Position numbers and translations under genes: made by a program
Part shown: in pieces, positions 13,707 to 22,857 of the stretch
Position numbering within the stretch: the first letter of the stretch is position 1
Layout: each line of letters begins with the position of its first letter
Notes under the pieces: generated by a model
Database searches by the model: none
The model's input: only the letters and a program-made list of their open reading frames with translations
Told to the model about the DNA's origin: nothing
Origin: Methanobacterium sp.
GTDB lineage: Archaea > Methanobacteriota > Methanobacteria > Methanobacteriales > Methanobacteriaceae
DNA length: 24,593 nt
Direction of reading: 5' to 3'
Assembly (NCBI GenBank): GCA_019084405.1
Contig: JAHRFX010000106.1
Span: forward strand, 1 to 24,593

Positions 13707-14570
13707 ATGAATCTAATGGCAAATATACTGTTAAATGTTCTCATTGCCTTTTTAATTGGGAGCCTATTATATGGACTCCAGAGGAAGGTAATGGCCAGAA
13801 TACAGACCAGACCGGGACCTCCCATAATACAGCACTTACTGCACACCCTTAAATTTTTTATAAAGGAGTCATCATTTCCCTATACTGCAGCCATGCCCTT
13901 TTATATAGCCATAGCCAGCATGCTCTGCGCCATATGGGTATCGGCAGTGATTGTAGGGCCGGTAATAGAGGGTTCCCTGCTGTTATTCTTTGGGATATAC
14001 GCCCTTCAAAAAATCGTGGAGCATAATGCAGGTTCATCCTCTGGATCACCCTATGGAAAACTGAGCTGTGTCCGGGCAGTTTTTTCTGCAGCAGCAGAGG
14101 TACCTCTATTCGCGGTACTGGTGATTATCTACCTGCAAACCCAAACCATGGTAATCAGTGATATTATCAATTACCAGGCAGTTAATGGCCCCTTAATATT
14201 CACCATTCCCCTGGCGGCACTGATGTTCTTTGTTCTCATCTTATCCAAATCTCCCGACTCCCCCTTTGCCATAACCAAGGGAAAAGACATAGTATCAGGA
14301 TATGAAACTGAGCACTTTGGAGTACTAAGAGGGTATCTGATGATATCTGAGTCCATAGCATGGTACATGCTGCTCTGGGTATTTTTAACTGTTTTCATAG
14401 GACCCCTGGGTATTTTAGGTTACCTGGTGGGTATGGTGGCCATCAGTGTTTTGATTGCATTTATAAATGCCACCACTCCCTTACTTAATCCCAATCATTC
14501 CATTATGGTGCAAATCACCTTTGCTTTTATTGGAATTGTGGGATCCCTGGTCCTGATGATGGTGATGTGA
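13707..14570 (+). CDS. ehaJ: Energy-converting hydrogenase A subunit J (NuoH/HycD/EchB-like membrane subunit)
   Basis: A 287-residue protein with about eight membrane helices, homologue of complex I subunit NuoH. It links the hydrogenase module to the ion-pumping membrane arm. Seen: RIQTRPGPP (31-39), matching the conserved 'RxQxRxGP' loop near the end of the first helix; EHNAGSSSGSPYGKLS (105-120); AAAEVPLF (128-135), matching the helix with the conserved glutamate; and SPFAITKGKDIVSGYETEHF (185-204), matching the 'E-L-V-x-GY-x-T-E' loop. GGTGAT lies 4 bases before the ATG. This is the clearest membrane subunit in the cluster and anchors the assignment of its small neighbours. Confidence 0.94.
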   Translation: MNLMANILLNVLIAFLIGSLLYGLQRKVMARIQTRPGPPIIQHLLHTLKFFIKESSFPYTAAMPFYIAIASMLCAIWVSAVIVGPVIEGSLLLFFGIYALQKIVEHNAGSSSGSPYGKLSCVRAVFSAAAEVPLFAVLVIIYLQTQTMVISDIINYQAVNGPLIFTIPLAALMFFVLILSKSPDSPFAITKGKDIVSGYETEHFGVLRGYLMISESIAWYMLLWVFLTVFIGPLGILGYLVGMVAISVLIAFINATTPLLNPNHSIMVQITFAFIGIVGSLVLMMVM

Positions 14571-14627
14571 TAAACTAACAAATGGAAAATAAAATTTAAT
14601 ATTCATAGATAAAAGGAGAATCTTGAG

Positions 14628-14885
14628 ATGGCACAGGAAAAAGATTTAGTATTCTTGATGGCTCTGGTTGCTCTGGGGATTATGATTGCCAGTGGACTGG
14701 TGGCCTTCCTGCAATGGATGGTGGTAATACCGGTAACCCTGGTGGGATTGATATTCACCATATTTTTACTACAGCAAAATAAAGATGAGGCAGTTCACCT
14801 CTCAGAAAAACTGGAAAAAGCTGTTTTTTTGATAACCCTTATCTTCCTGGCAGTGGCCCTGGTGGTACTTTATCAACCTGCCTGA
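14628..14885 (+). CDS. ehaK: Energy-converting hydrogenase A subunit K (small membrane protein)
   Basis: An 85-residue protein with three hydrophobic segments (about 8-25, 28-47, 64-83) and a short charged loop between the second and third. AGGAG (14613-14618 region) precedes the ATG by about 9 bases. It follows the NuoH-like ehaJ and is assigned by order in the cluster; no motif points to a specific job. Confidence 0.85.
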   Translation: MAQEKDLVFLMALVALGIMIASGLVAFLQWMVVIPVTLVGLIFTIFLLQQNKDEAVHLSEKLEKAVFLITLIFLAVALVVLYQPA

Positions 14886-14931
14886 TATTTATAAGACGTG
14901 CTGAATATGAAAAAGCATAACGGTGATAATA

Positions 14932-15252
14932 GTGGATGAAATAACATATTTAATATACATCATTTCCTTTGTACTGGGATCGGTGCTGGGGCTTTTATTA
15001 AGCTATAAAAAATATAACCAGCCCTTTGTAACAAAAAAAATTGATCCAGTGGCTTTAATAATTTCAATTGCAGGATGGTTTCTGGTAGTAAATAGCGCCC
15101 TTTTGTTCTTCCTACCATCTTTTGTATCCATAACCCTGGGTCTTTTCCTGGCGGCACTGGTTCTGGGGATGAGACCGGGCTACGGCCGTTATGAAACCGT
15201 TATAGGTATTTTAATTTCAGCGGTAGTATGGTTGGCCCCGGCGCTTTTATAA
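14932..15252 (+). CDS. ehaL: Energy-converting hydrogenase A subunit L (membrane protein)
   Basis: A 106-residue protein with three to four membrane helices and a conserved-looking polar turn GMRPGYGRYETVIG near the C-terminus. No ATG is available near the start. I choose the GTG at 14932 because GGTGAT (14922-14927) is 4 bases before it. An alternative GTG at 14923 lies within that site and would add three residues. Last of the membrane subunits before the soluble genes. After it, TATATAAAA at about 15274-15282 is a possible internal promoter before ehaM. Confidence 0.85.
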   Translation: MDEITYLIYIISFVLGSVLGLLLSYKKYNQPFVTKKIDPVALIISIAGWFLVVNSALLFFLPSFVSITLGLFLAALVLGMRPGYGRYETVIGILISAVVWLAPALL

Positions 15253-15309
15253 CTTCATAATTAATGTAACCTAATATATAAAATAAATATCTAGCTTTCT
15301 GGTGGTTAA

Positions 15310-15702
15310 ATGGATGATAATGAATCACTTCTGGAATTAATGAAAAGTAGAATAGTTACCAGTTTTCGCTGGAGAGAAGACATAGTATTACCTCTAGCTG
15401 ATGAATTAGGTATCAAAAAAGAGGAGATGGAACAGATTCTCATGAGAAATCTGGACATGTCCAGTCTGGAGGCTTTACATCCTCGATTCGAATCAGCACA
15501 TCCTAGATGCTTAAAAGAAAGGATTCATGCTGATTTAAGACTTTGCTATTTATCTGATGTCATGGAGATTGTATCTGGTGATGATTCAGAAAAAATCACC
15601 ACTAAAATAAGTAAGGAAGTATTAGATGGTACACCTTATAATCAAGCCCTGGAGGATGGCAAAAAACAACTTTTAGAAATATTACTGGGGGACCAGGTAT
15701 AA
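15310..15702 (+). CDS. ehaM: Energy-converting hydrogenase A subunit M (soluble, DUF1959-type)
   Basis: A 130-residue hydrophilic, mainly helical protein with no membrane segment and no metal-binding cysteine cluster (two isolated Cys). It is one of the four soluble non-ferredoxin subunits of Eha and, as I recall, the founder type of the DUF1959 family; its role is unknown. Residues 56-75 (LHPRFESAHPRCLKERIHAD) are the densest run of conserved-looking polar residues. A GGTGG site lies 4-5 bases before the ATG. It is the first soluble gene after twelve membrane genes and lies directly before the hydrogenase small subunit. Confidence 0.87.
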   Translation: MDDNESLLELMKSRIVTSFRWREDIVLPLADELGIKKEEMEQILMRNLDMSSLEALHPRFESAHPRCLKERIHADLRLCYLSDVMEIVSGDDSEKITTKISKEVLDGTPYNQALEDGKKQLLEILLGDQV

Positions 15703-15772
15703 AAAGTACCAGTAATCTAATAAGTTAAATTATTTTTAAACATCTATCTTAAGGCAACTAAGAGGTAAAGAA

Positions 15773-16222
15773 ATGTTAAATACTCTTAAAGATATTGTAA
15801 GAAAGAGTTCAATTCACGTATGTCTAGTTAATACGGGAGGATGCAATGGCTGTGATATAGAAGTAGTGGCCCTTTTATCACCCCGTTATGACTTGGAACA
15901 GTACGGTATATACGTACACAATAACCCCCGGGAGGCGGATGTAATCCTGGTAACAGGAGCGGTAACCGACCAGTGGTTAGAAAACTTAAGACGGATATAT
16001 ACCAAGGCCCCGGAACCAAAAGTAGTAGTGGCCATTGGGAACTGTCCTTTAACTGGAGATGTTTTCAATCAGGAAGGAGGAAGTGTATATGCCCCTGTTT
16101 CTGATTTTATACCGGTGGATGCTGAAATATCAGGATGCCCACCTCGACCTTCCGAGATACTGGAAGCTATATTAAGTGTGGTACCTGGTGCCATAGCCCT
16201 TAAAGGGAGGCAAAACAAATGA
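15773..16222 (+). CDS. ehaN: Energy-converting hydrogenase A small subunit (NuoB-like)
   Basis: A 149-residue small subunit of a group 4 [NiFe]-hydrogenase. It holds the proximal [4Fe-4S] cluster that takes electrons from the active site of EhaO. Seen: the four cluster ligands C24, C27, C91 and C122 in GGCNGCDIE, AIGNCPLTG and SGCPPRPSEI, the order found in NuoB, EchC and HycG. It is short because it lacks the C-terminal domain of uptake hydrogenases, which is normal for group 4. GAGGT lies before the ATG. Its stop overlaps the start of ehaO by 4 bases, matching the 1:1 complex. Confidence 0.95.
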   Translation: MLNTLKDIVRKSSIHVCLVNTGGCNGCDIEVVALLSPRYDLEQYGIYVHNNPREADVILVTGAVTDQWLENLRRIYTKAPEPKVVVAIGNCPLTGDVFNQEGGSVYAPVSDFIPVDAEISGCPPRPSEILEAILSVVPGAIALKGRQNK

Positions 16223-17373
16223 TTCTTCCAATTGGACCTATACACCCTGGACTAAAAGAACCACTACGATTAAAACTCAAAACTCAAGGTGAGAAAGTTT
16301 TAAGTGCTGAAATTGATTATGGATACGTGCACCGGGGAATAGAAAGGATAATGCAGGGTCAAACCTGGCAAAAATCCATATTCTTAGCTGAAAGAGTGTG
16401 CGGGATATGCTCCTATATTCACACCCAGACCTTTGCCGAGACCTTTGAAAAAATAGCCGGCCAACAGGTACCTTTACGGGCCCAGTACCTGCGGGTACTA
16501 ACCAATGAACTGGACCGTACTCAAAGCCATCTTTTAGCCAATTCCACCTATTTCAAGGCCCTGGAACATGAAACTCTTTTCATGTACATGCTGGCCCTCC
16601 GGGAACCGGTAATGGATGCCATAGAACTATTAACAGGAAACCGGGTTAACATGGGCTGGAATGTGGTAGGGGGAGTGCGTATGGATGCCAGGGACTCCCA
16701 CCTTCAGAAAATCAGGGAAATAATCGTCAAACTGGAATCAGAATACGATAAATACGTGGAAATGTTTGCACACGGACCCCTTCTGGGTCTGCGTTCCCGT
16801 GATGTAGGTAAACTGACCTATGATGAGGCTATTAAAGCCCGGGCGGTGGGACCTATTGGACGGGCCTCTGGCTTAAAACATGACCTCCGGGAAGAACACC
16901 ACACCTATAAGGATAACCTTGACTTTAAGGTTATCTATCGAAAAGAAGGGGATAACTTCGCCCGAACCATGAACCGTTTTGATGAGATAAGGGTTTCTCT
17001 GGATATTATAAAACAGGTAATCGACAACATACCCCCAGGTGATATACGTACCAAGATCGATTTTGGTGCCGGATATGATCAATGGAGAAACGAAGCCCCC
17101 CGGGGAGAGGTTACCTACATGATAGAAACAAATGGGAACCTCATAAAAGAAATATCCATCCGGACTCCCAGTATCATGAATATTGATGCCTGTGCTAAGT
17201 ATATGCTAAAAGATGTGGCCACTGTGGCTGATGCTGTGGCTACTTATGCTACCTCGGACCCCTGCATTGCCTGTACCGAAAGGGTGGTAATTCTGGATGA
17301 AAAAGAGGGAGAGAAATCTTACCAGGGAATACACAACTTAAACCATAAAACTAATTTAATTAATGAAAAATGA
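16219..17373 (+). CDS. ehaO: Energy-converting hydrogenase A large (catalytic) subunit
   Basis: A 384-residue [NiFe]-hydrogenase large subunit. It carries the Ni-Fe site that oxidises H2 for ferredoxin reduction. Seen: ERVCGICSYIHTQ with C61 and C64, and TSDPCIACTERV with C349 and C352, the four Ni-Fe ligands. The N-terminal IGPIHPGLKEPLRL is typical of group 4 and complex I NuoD. After the last ligand the protein continues for 32 residues. In E. coli HycE a comparable tail is removed after the arginine of CxxCxxR, so cleavage at R355 is possible, though some group 4 enzymes are not processed. GGGAGG before the ATG and a 4-base overlap with ehaN. Confidence 0.96.
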   Translation: MILPIGPIHPGLKEPLRLKLKTQGEKVLSAEIDYGYVHRGIERIMQGQTWQKSIFLAERVCGICSYIHTQTFAETFEKIAGQQVPLRAQYLRVLTNELDRTQSHLLANSTYFKALEHETLFMYMLALREPVMDAIELLTGNRVNMGWNVVGGVRMDARDSHLQKIREIIVKLESEYDKYVEMFAHGPLLGLRSRDVGKLTYDEAIKARAVGPIGRASGLKHDLREEHHTYKDNLDFKVIYRKEGDNFARTMNRFDEIRVSLDIIKQVIDNIPPGDIRTKIDFGAGYDQWRNEAPRGEVTYMIETNGNLIKEISIRTPSIMNIDACAKYMLKDVATVADAVATYATSDPCIACTERVVILDEKEGEKSYQGIHNLNHKTNLINEK

Positions 17374-17385
17374 TGAAGGTGTCTT

Positions 17386-18450
17386 ATGTCTTCTGTAATA
17401 TGGTACTTGTATGAATTTGCTCAAAAATCATGGGCCGAGAAGTTCACTGGTGCAAAATCTGAACACGATATAGTTGAAAAACCAGACCGTTTTAGAGACT
17501 TCCCGGTGGTACTTAAAGAATATTGTATTGGTTGTGGAGCCTGCACTGCTGCTTGTCCTTCACCCACCGCCATAAAGCTGGTTCGTGATAAAGACACAAG
17601 TGAAAAAGTAGGCCGAGTATATCCGGTTATTAATAACCGGGCTTGCATAAGGTGTGGTTTTTGTGCGGAGGTATGCCCCACTGATCCTAAAACCATAGAG
17701 TGTGGTGAAAACCACCTGATAAGGGAAGAATTCACCATCCTGCCAGTGGAAAAACATTATGTAATTGATGATTATTTATGCATACGCTGTAAAAAATGTT
17801 TGAAAGCCTGTTGTGTGGAGGGGGCCATTAAAGAAGAGGATAACCGCATATCTATAGATCCTTCCAACTGCATCTCCTGTGGAGATTGTCTGGAGAGTTG
17901 CCCGGTTAAAGGCGCCCTCAAAAGAATCCACATGCCCCATCTGGATGAACAAAAAGAAATCATCAATATGGTGGTTAGTAGACTGGAAAAGGCCTTAGAA
18001 GATAAGGAGGAAGAAATAAGAAATTTACCTCGAGATAAACTCTTCAAAATGGAATTACCCCTGAAACCTATTATGGATGATTCCTTAAAAATACTATCTG
18101 ATGAAGAACTGGTTCAGGATATAATAGAAAGGGTAACCGATAGGATGAAACTTAGAATAATTACCTGGGATGAGAGTAAATGTACCCAGTGCCGTTTATG
18201 TGTAAAAGAGTGTCCTTTGGGATCCATAACCTATTCCCCAGATAGTGGAGTTAAAAGAGATCCGGATAAATGTTTAAGATGCAGTACCTGCTACCAGACC
18301 TGTCCCTTTGGAGTGGCTGGATACTTTGTGGCTAAATTCTTACTGGATGACCAGAAAGATGATGGTAAAATTATGATAACCTTAAAACCATCTCTTTTAC
18401 CTATAACCGAACCTATCCCGGAAAATCTACCTCTTCAGGAGTCTAAGTAA
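17386..18450 (+). CDS. ehaP: Energy-converting hydrogenase A polyferredoxin, six [4Fe-4S] motifs
   Basis: A 354-residue iron-sulfur protein with six CxxCxxCxxxC motifs: C47-57, C87-97, C132-142, C162-172, C266-276 and C296-306. It should carry electrons from EhaN to soluble or bound ferredoxin partners. The first 40 residues (SSVIWYLYEFAQKSWAEKF) form an amphipathic helix like that of NuoI/EchF, so it probably docks on the membrane arm. A charged helical linker (about 180-260) splits the motifs 4+2. Motif 3 ends CC (C142, C143) where the others have Cys-Pro. The motif count equals that published for EhaP. AGGTG precedes the ATG. Confidence 0.94.
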   Translation: MSSVIWYLYEFAQKSWAEKFTGAKSEHDIVEKPDRFRDFPVVLKEYCIGCGACTAACPSPTAIKLVRDKDTSEKVGRVYPVINNRACIRCGFCAEVCPTDPKTIECGENHLIREEFTILPVEKHYVIDDYLCIRCKKCLKACCVEGAIKEEDNRISIDPSNCISCGDCLESCPVKGALKRIHMPHLDEQKEIINMVVSRLEKALEDKEEEIRNLPRDKLFKMELPLKPIMDDSLKILSDEELVQDIIERVTDRMKLRIITWDESKCTQCRLCVKECPLGSITYSPDSGVKRDPDKCLRCSTCYQTCPFGVAGYFVAKFLLDDQKDDGKIMITLKPSLLPITEPIPENLPLQESK

Positions 18451-18455
18451 TTATT

Positions 18456-18471
18456 AGGAGATGATAATATC
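18456..18471 (+). promoter_or_regulatory. Strong ribosome binding site before ehaQ without a normal start codon at the right distance
   Basis: AGGAGATGAT (18456-18465) is close to the full archaeal anti-16S match. In the ehaQ frame, the codons 5-12 bases after it are AAT, ATC, CCA and ATT; none is ATG, GTG or TTG. The ATG inside the site (18461) is in another frame and runs to a stop after 23 codons. Confidence 0.6.
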
Positions 18472-18501
18472 CCAATTACCACTAAAAAAACATTCAAGCC
18501 T

Positions 18502-19821
18502 TTGCGGGAAGTGGAAGTGGATTATGAAATAGACCACAGCAAGTGCGAATCATGCCCTGATCGTCCCTGTCTTAAATCCTGTCCTGTAGACGCAGTGCAT
18601 GAAATACCCCCTGATAATCAGATAGAAATTGATGAAAAATGCTTTGGTTGTGTTTTATGCAGAGAAGCTTGCCCTTATGATGCCATAACCATGCGGACCC
18701 GTTTATCAGAACCTATCCGTGAAAATGTTCCTAATATTAATCCCAAGCTATGCCGACAATGCGGGGCCTGTATAGGGGCCTGCAAAACAGGTGCTATACA
18801 TTTCACCTCTTCCGGGAACCATGAACCACATAGCGAAATAGATGAAGAAACATGTGTCCGCTGTGGATACTGTTCCCGGGTATGCCCCACTGATGCCATT
18901 AAATACGGTGAAATCTTACCTAGATCGGTGGTGGGAGGTAAGGCCATTGTGGTTAATCAAAAAGACTGCATCGGATGTATGACCTGTACCCGGGTATGCC
19001 CCTCCCGGGGGGCCATTAATGTGGGAAAAATGAGTAAACTCCCCTTTATTGATCCTTCTTACTGTGCCCGGTGTGAGGAATGTATGGAAGTTTGTCCTTC
19101 TGCTGCCATAAAATACTCCTCCCGAAAAAGGGCCTATGAAAATTTCAGCAAAATAAAAACCATGGAAATAGTTTCCGAACTTCTGGAAAAAGATTCCCAG
19201 AAACTGGCCCGGGATGCTGGAAAAATCAACGAAGTTTTAAATAGACTGGCCCGGGACATCAGTTACCAGCATAAAGAAGATGAATTTGTAGAGGATGTGA
19301 CTGACATCTTAAATAATAAGATCCAGAGCCTGGTGGATAATGACCTGGAAATGGAGGATGTTAAGGATATCCTGGAGTTCACCTCCCCGGAACGTATTAT
19401 AAAAGTGGTGGATGAAAACTGCATTGGATGTGGTTCATGTATAGAACCCTGTCCGGTAAGGTGTATCCAACTGCAAATACCCTCTCCTATTCATATTGGA
19501 GAAGAATGTGTTAAGTGTGGAAAATGTCTAGAAATCTGTCCGGTGGATGCGGTGGACCTTAAAGAAGAATACTTTGCCACTGATGAAAACCGAATTTTAT
19601 TTAAAAGAAAAACCATCCCAGGACCAGTAAAAGGCCAGGTAAAAGTGGACCAGGATATATGTCAATCCTGTGGGGTCTGTGTTAATAAGTGTCCGGTAGA
19701 TGCCTTAAGCCTGGAACATGATAATCTGCAGGTTAATCACCTGAAATGTATTGTCTGTGGGGAATGTGAAACCCTCTGTCCGGTGAAGGCCATTGAACTG
19801 GAATATGAAACATCTATTTAA
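18502..19821 (+). CDS. ehaQ: Energy-converting hydrogenase A polyferredoxin, ten [4Fe-4S] motifs
   Basis: At least 439 residues with ten [4Fe-4S] motifs, which fits the ten reported for EhaQ. From the TTG at 18502 they are at C15-27, 47-57, 84-94, 118-128, 156-166, 188-198, 307-317, 336-346, 387-397 and 416-426. The first is CxxCx4CxxxC, the rest normal. A helical linker (205-300) splits them 6+4, echoing the 4+2 layout of EhaP. The start is uncertain. The frame is open back to the EhaP stop with no ATG or GTG before TTG 18502, and that TTG has no ribosome binding site; a strong site at 18456 suggests initiation near 18469-18475 (codons ATC or ATT) and about 10 more residues. It should act as a long electron wire in the Eha complex. 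Confidence 0.92.
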   Translation: MREVEVDYEIDHSKCESCPDRPCLKSCPVDAVHEIPPDNQIEIDEKCFGCVLCREACPYDAITMRTRLSEPIRENVPNINPKLCRQCGACIGACKTGAIHFTSSGNHEPHSEIDEETCVRCGYCSRVCPTDAIKYGEILPRSVVGGKAIVVNQKDCIGCMTCTRVCPSRGAINVGKMSKLPFIDPSYCARCEECMEVCPSAAIKYSSRKRAYENFSKIKTMEIVSELLEKDSQKLARDAGKINEVLNRLARDISYQHKEDEFVEDVTDILNNKIQSLVDNDLEMEDVKDILEFTSPERIIKVVDENCIGCGSCIEPCPVRCIQLQIPSPIHIGEECVKCGKCLEICPVDAVDLKEEYFATDENRILFKRKTIPGPVKGQVKVDQDICQSCGVCVNKCPVDALSLEHDNLQVNHLKCIVCGECETLCPVKAIELEYETSI

Positions 19822-19857
19822 CATCCCGGGAATCATGACTAATAGGGAGGAAACCAT

Positions 19858-20885
19858 TTGGTTAATAAAGTATTTATAAGTGATTGTGAAGGTCCCCTAT
19901 CCCTTAATGATAATGCTTTTGAACTATCCGGACATTTCATACCTCAAGGGGAAGAATTTTTTACCAGGGTTAGTCATTATGATGATTTCCTGGTAGAAAA
20001 AATAAAAAAACAGGGTTATCATGCCGGGGATACTTTAAAACTCATTGCTCCATTTTTAAAAGCATATGGTGCCACCAATCAAAAAATTATTGATTTTTCT
20101 AAAGAGAATGTTTTTTTAATACCTGGAGCTCGCAGCACACTGCAACTGGTTAAATCCATGATGCCCTCCTATATCGTTAGCACCAGCTACCAGCAATATA
20201 TAAAGGCCCTGTGCCAGGTCACAGGGTTTTCTTATGAAAATACTTACTCCACCACTCTGGATCTGGAAAAAATAAACATCCAAAAAGATTCAGAATCATT
20301 AAAGCAATTTAAAGAAGAGATAGTAAATGGTGCAGATTTTAAGGCCATGGATGAAATCTTTTTTAAGAAACTCCCTATGATGGAAAGTGGAAAGCTGATA
20401 GATGCCGTTAAAACCGTGGGAGGAGAGGGTAAAAAATTAGCAGTTCAGGAGATACTGGAAAAGAATTCCTCTTTAGAATTTATGTATGTAGGGGATAGTA
20501 TAACTGATGTAGAACCACTACGCTTTGCCCGGGAAAATGATTCACTGGCTGTAGCCTTTAATGGTAATGAATATGCTATCCGGGAAGCAAACATCGCAGT
20601 AATATCACCCCACTCTATTGTAACTTCTCTTTTAGCCGATTTATATTATAAGTTCGGTACCGAGTATGTATTAGAATTTGTGGATGCCTATTCTGCTAAT
20701 CCGCAAAGGGCCCTGACCAAATTCCAGGTTAGCATACCCCTTTTAGAAGAATTTGAAACTATATTTAAAAATAAAGACCTGCCTCGCCTGGAACTTATCA
20801 GTAATGATAATCAGGAAGAACTCTTAAGGATGAGTATGGAGTACCGGAAAAAGGTTAGAGGAGAAGCTATAGGAGGCCTGGGTTA

Positions 20886-20886
<1 letters not shown>
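19858..20886 (+). CDS. ehaR: Energy-converting hydrogenase A subunit R (HAD-superfamily phosphatase-like)
   Basis: A 342-residue soluble protein of the haloacid dehalogenase superfamily. Seen: motif I KVFISDCEGPLSL with D9 and E11 where typical phosphatases have DxD; motif II YIVSTSYQQY (105-114); a lysine near 192-193; and motif IV MYVGDSITDVEPL with D213 and D217. The middle of the protein (about 25-90) is a long helical cap. The Asp to Glu change at the general acid/base position could mean altered or lost phosphatase activity. The substrate and its link to hydrogenase are unknown. The start is a TTG with GGGAGG at 19845-19850, 7 bases upstream. It shares one base with ehaS (TAATG). Confidence 0.85.
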
Positions 20887-21776
<890 letters not shown>

Positions 21777-21778
21777 AA

Positions 21779-22708
21779 ATGAAATCCAGAAACTATAAAA
21801 CTAGAAAACCGGAAGTGGTGGGGTTCGGAGCTTTGAATATGGACCTCTTACATCAGGTGGATAGCATTGCCGGTGCTGATGAGGAAACTTTTATAAAAAA
21901 TGTCACCACCTCCTGTGGAGGATCCGCAGCCAACACCATAATCGGCCTATCTAAATTAGGTCTTAAAACAGGATACATAGGTAAAGTTGCCACAGATAGC
22001 CCGGGTAAACTCCTGAAAAACAATCTCATAAAAGAAAATGTAGATACTACCCATTTACTCATATCACCTGATGGTAGAAGTGGCCAGGTGATGGGTTTTA
22101 TTGATTCTAAAGGCCAGAGAGCCCTTTATGTGGATCCCGGGGTCAATGATGATATCCACATCAGTGATATTGATTTAGAATATGTAAACCAGAGTCAGGT
22201 TCTGCATCTCACCTCCTTTGTAGGGGATTCATTTAAGACCCAGTTAAAACTCCTGGGGGAACTGGAAGATGATTTGGTTTTAAGTTTTGATCCTGGTAGG
22301 ATTTATGTAGAAAAAGGTCGCAAAGCCCTGGAAAAAATAATAGAACGTACGGATATACTTTTAATTAATGAAATAGAATTACAGATACTCATGGGATATT
22401 CTTCTTATCAGGAATCTGCTATAGAATTACAAAAACAGGGTTTAAAAATTGTGGTGGTAAAAAGAGGTGCAGAAGGGGTTTATGCTACCAGCCCAGAAAA
22501 TGAAGTGGAACTACCACCATTTCCGGTTGAATGCCAGGATAGCACCGGTGCCGGGGATGCTTTCAATGCTGGTTTTTTATATGCTCACCTTAATCATTTC
22601 TCCTTAAAAGAATCCTGTCGTAGTGGTAATTTAATTGCCTCCAAATGTATTCAGAGTAAAGGTGCCACCAGCGGACTTCCAGATAATTCCATATTTGAAA
22701 ATTTTTAA
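21779..22708 (+). CDS. ehaT: Energy-converting hydrogenase A subunit T (PfkB/ribokinase-family kinase)
   Basis: A 309-residue sugar or nucleoside kinase of the PfkB family. Seen: the N-terminal VVGFGALNMDLL; the substrate loop SCGGSAANTIIGLSKLG (45-61), the first PfkB signature; and DSTGAGDAFNAGF (254-266), the second signature with the catalytic base D260 and the anion hole GAG. All key catalytic residues seem intact, so it is probably an active kinase of an unknown small substrate. It starts 2 bases after ehaS and has no strong ribosome binding site, so it probably depends on coupling. Last of the 20 eha genes; a 149-base gap follows. Confidence 0.9.
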   Translation: MKSRNYKTRKPEVVGFGALNMDLLHQVDSIAGADEETFIKNVTTSCGGSAANTIIGLSKLGLKTGYIGKVATDSPGKLLKNNLIKENVDTTHLLISPDGRSGQVMGFIDSKGQRALYVDPGVNDDIHISDIDLEYVNQSQVLHLTSFVGDSFKTQLKLLGELEDDLVLSFDPGRIYVEKGRKALEKIIERTDILLINEIELQILMGYSSYQESAIELQKQGLKIVVVKRGAEGVYATSPENEVELPPFPVECQDSTGAGDAFNAGFLYAHLNHFSLKESCRSGNLIASKCIQSKGATSGLPDNSIFENF

Positions 22709-22712
22709 GGAT

Positions 22713-22802
22713 ATGATGATAAATAATAACATCATTAACTTAGAACTAAGTATAAATTTGCATAATCCGGAATAAAATTAACTAACCTTTATTCAAATTT
22801 AT
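22713..22802. repeat. Three inverted repeats in the gap after ehaT
   Basis: ATGATG (22713-22718) pairs with CATCAT (22730-22735). ACTTAG AA CTAAGT (22738-22751) is a perfect 6-bp inverted repeat. ATAAATTTG (22752-22760) pairs perfectly with CAAATTTAT (22794-22802) over 9 bp with a 33-base loop. They lie end to end between the eha cluster and the third polyferredoxin and could end the eha mRNA or structure a 5' leader. The gap also holds ATAAATT-like TATA candidates (about 22816) but no clear promoter. Confidence 0.45.
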
Positions 22803-22857
22803 GGGGAATTCATTGGATAAATTTTTAAAAAAATATACCTAAAAAGAGGTTTGGAAG

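Noticed and set aside
15260..15300. TATATAAAA before ehaM as a firm internal promoter
   Set aside because: The predicted start would fall at the ribosome binding site of ehaM, and such AT strings are frequent in this genome; mentioned only as a possibility.
18461..18535. A 23-codon leader peptide before ehaQ
   Set aside because: Its ATG is inside the ribosome binding site and nothing else supports translation; kept only as part of the ehaQ start problem.
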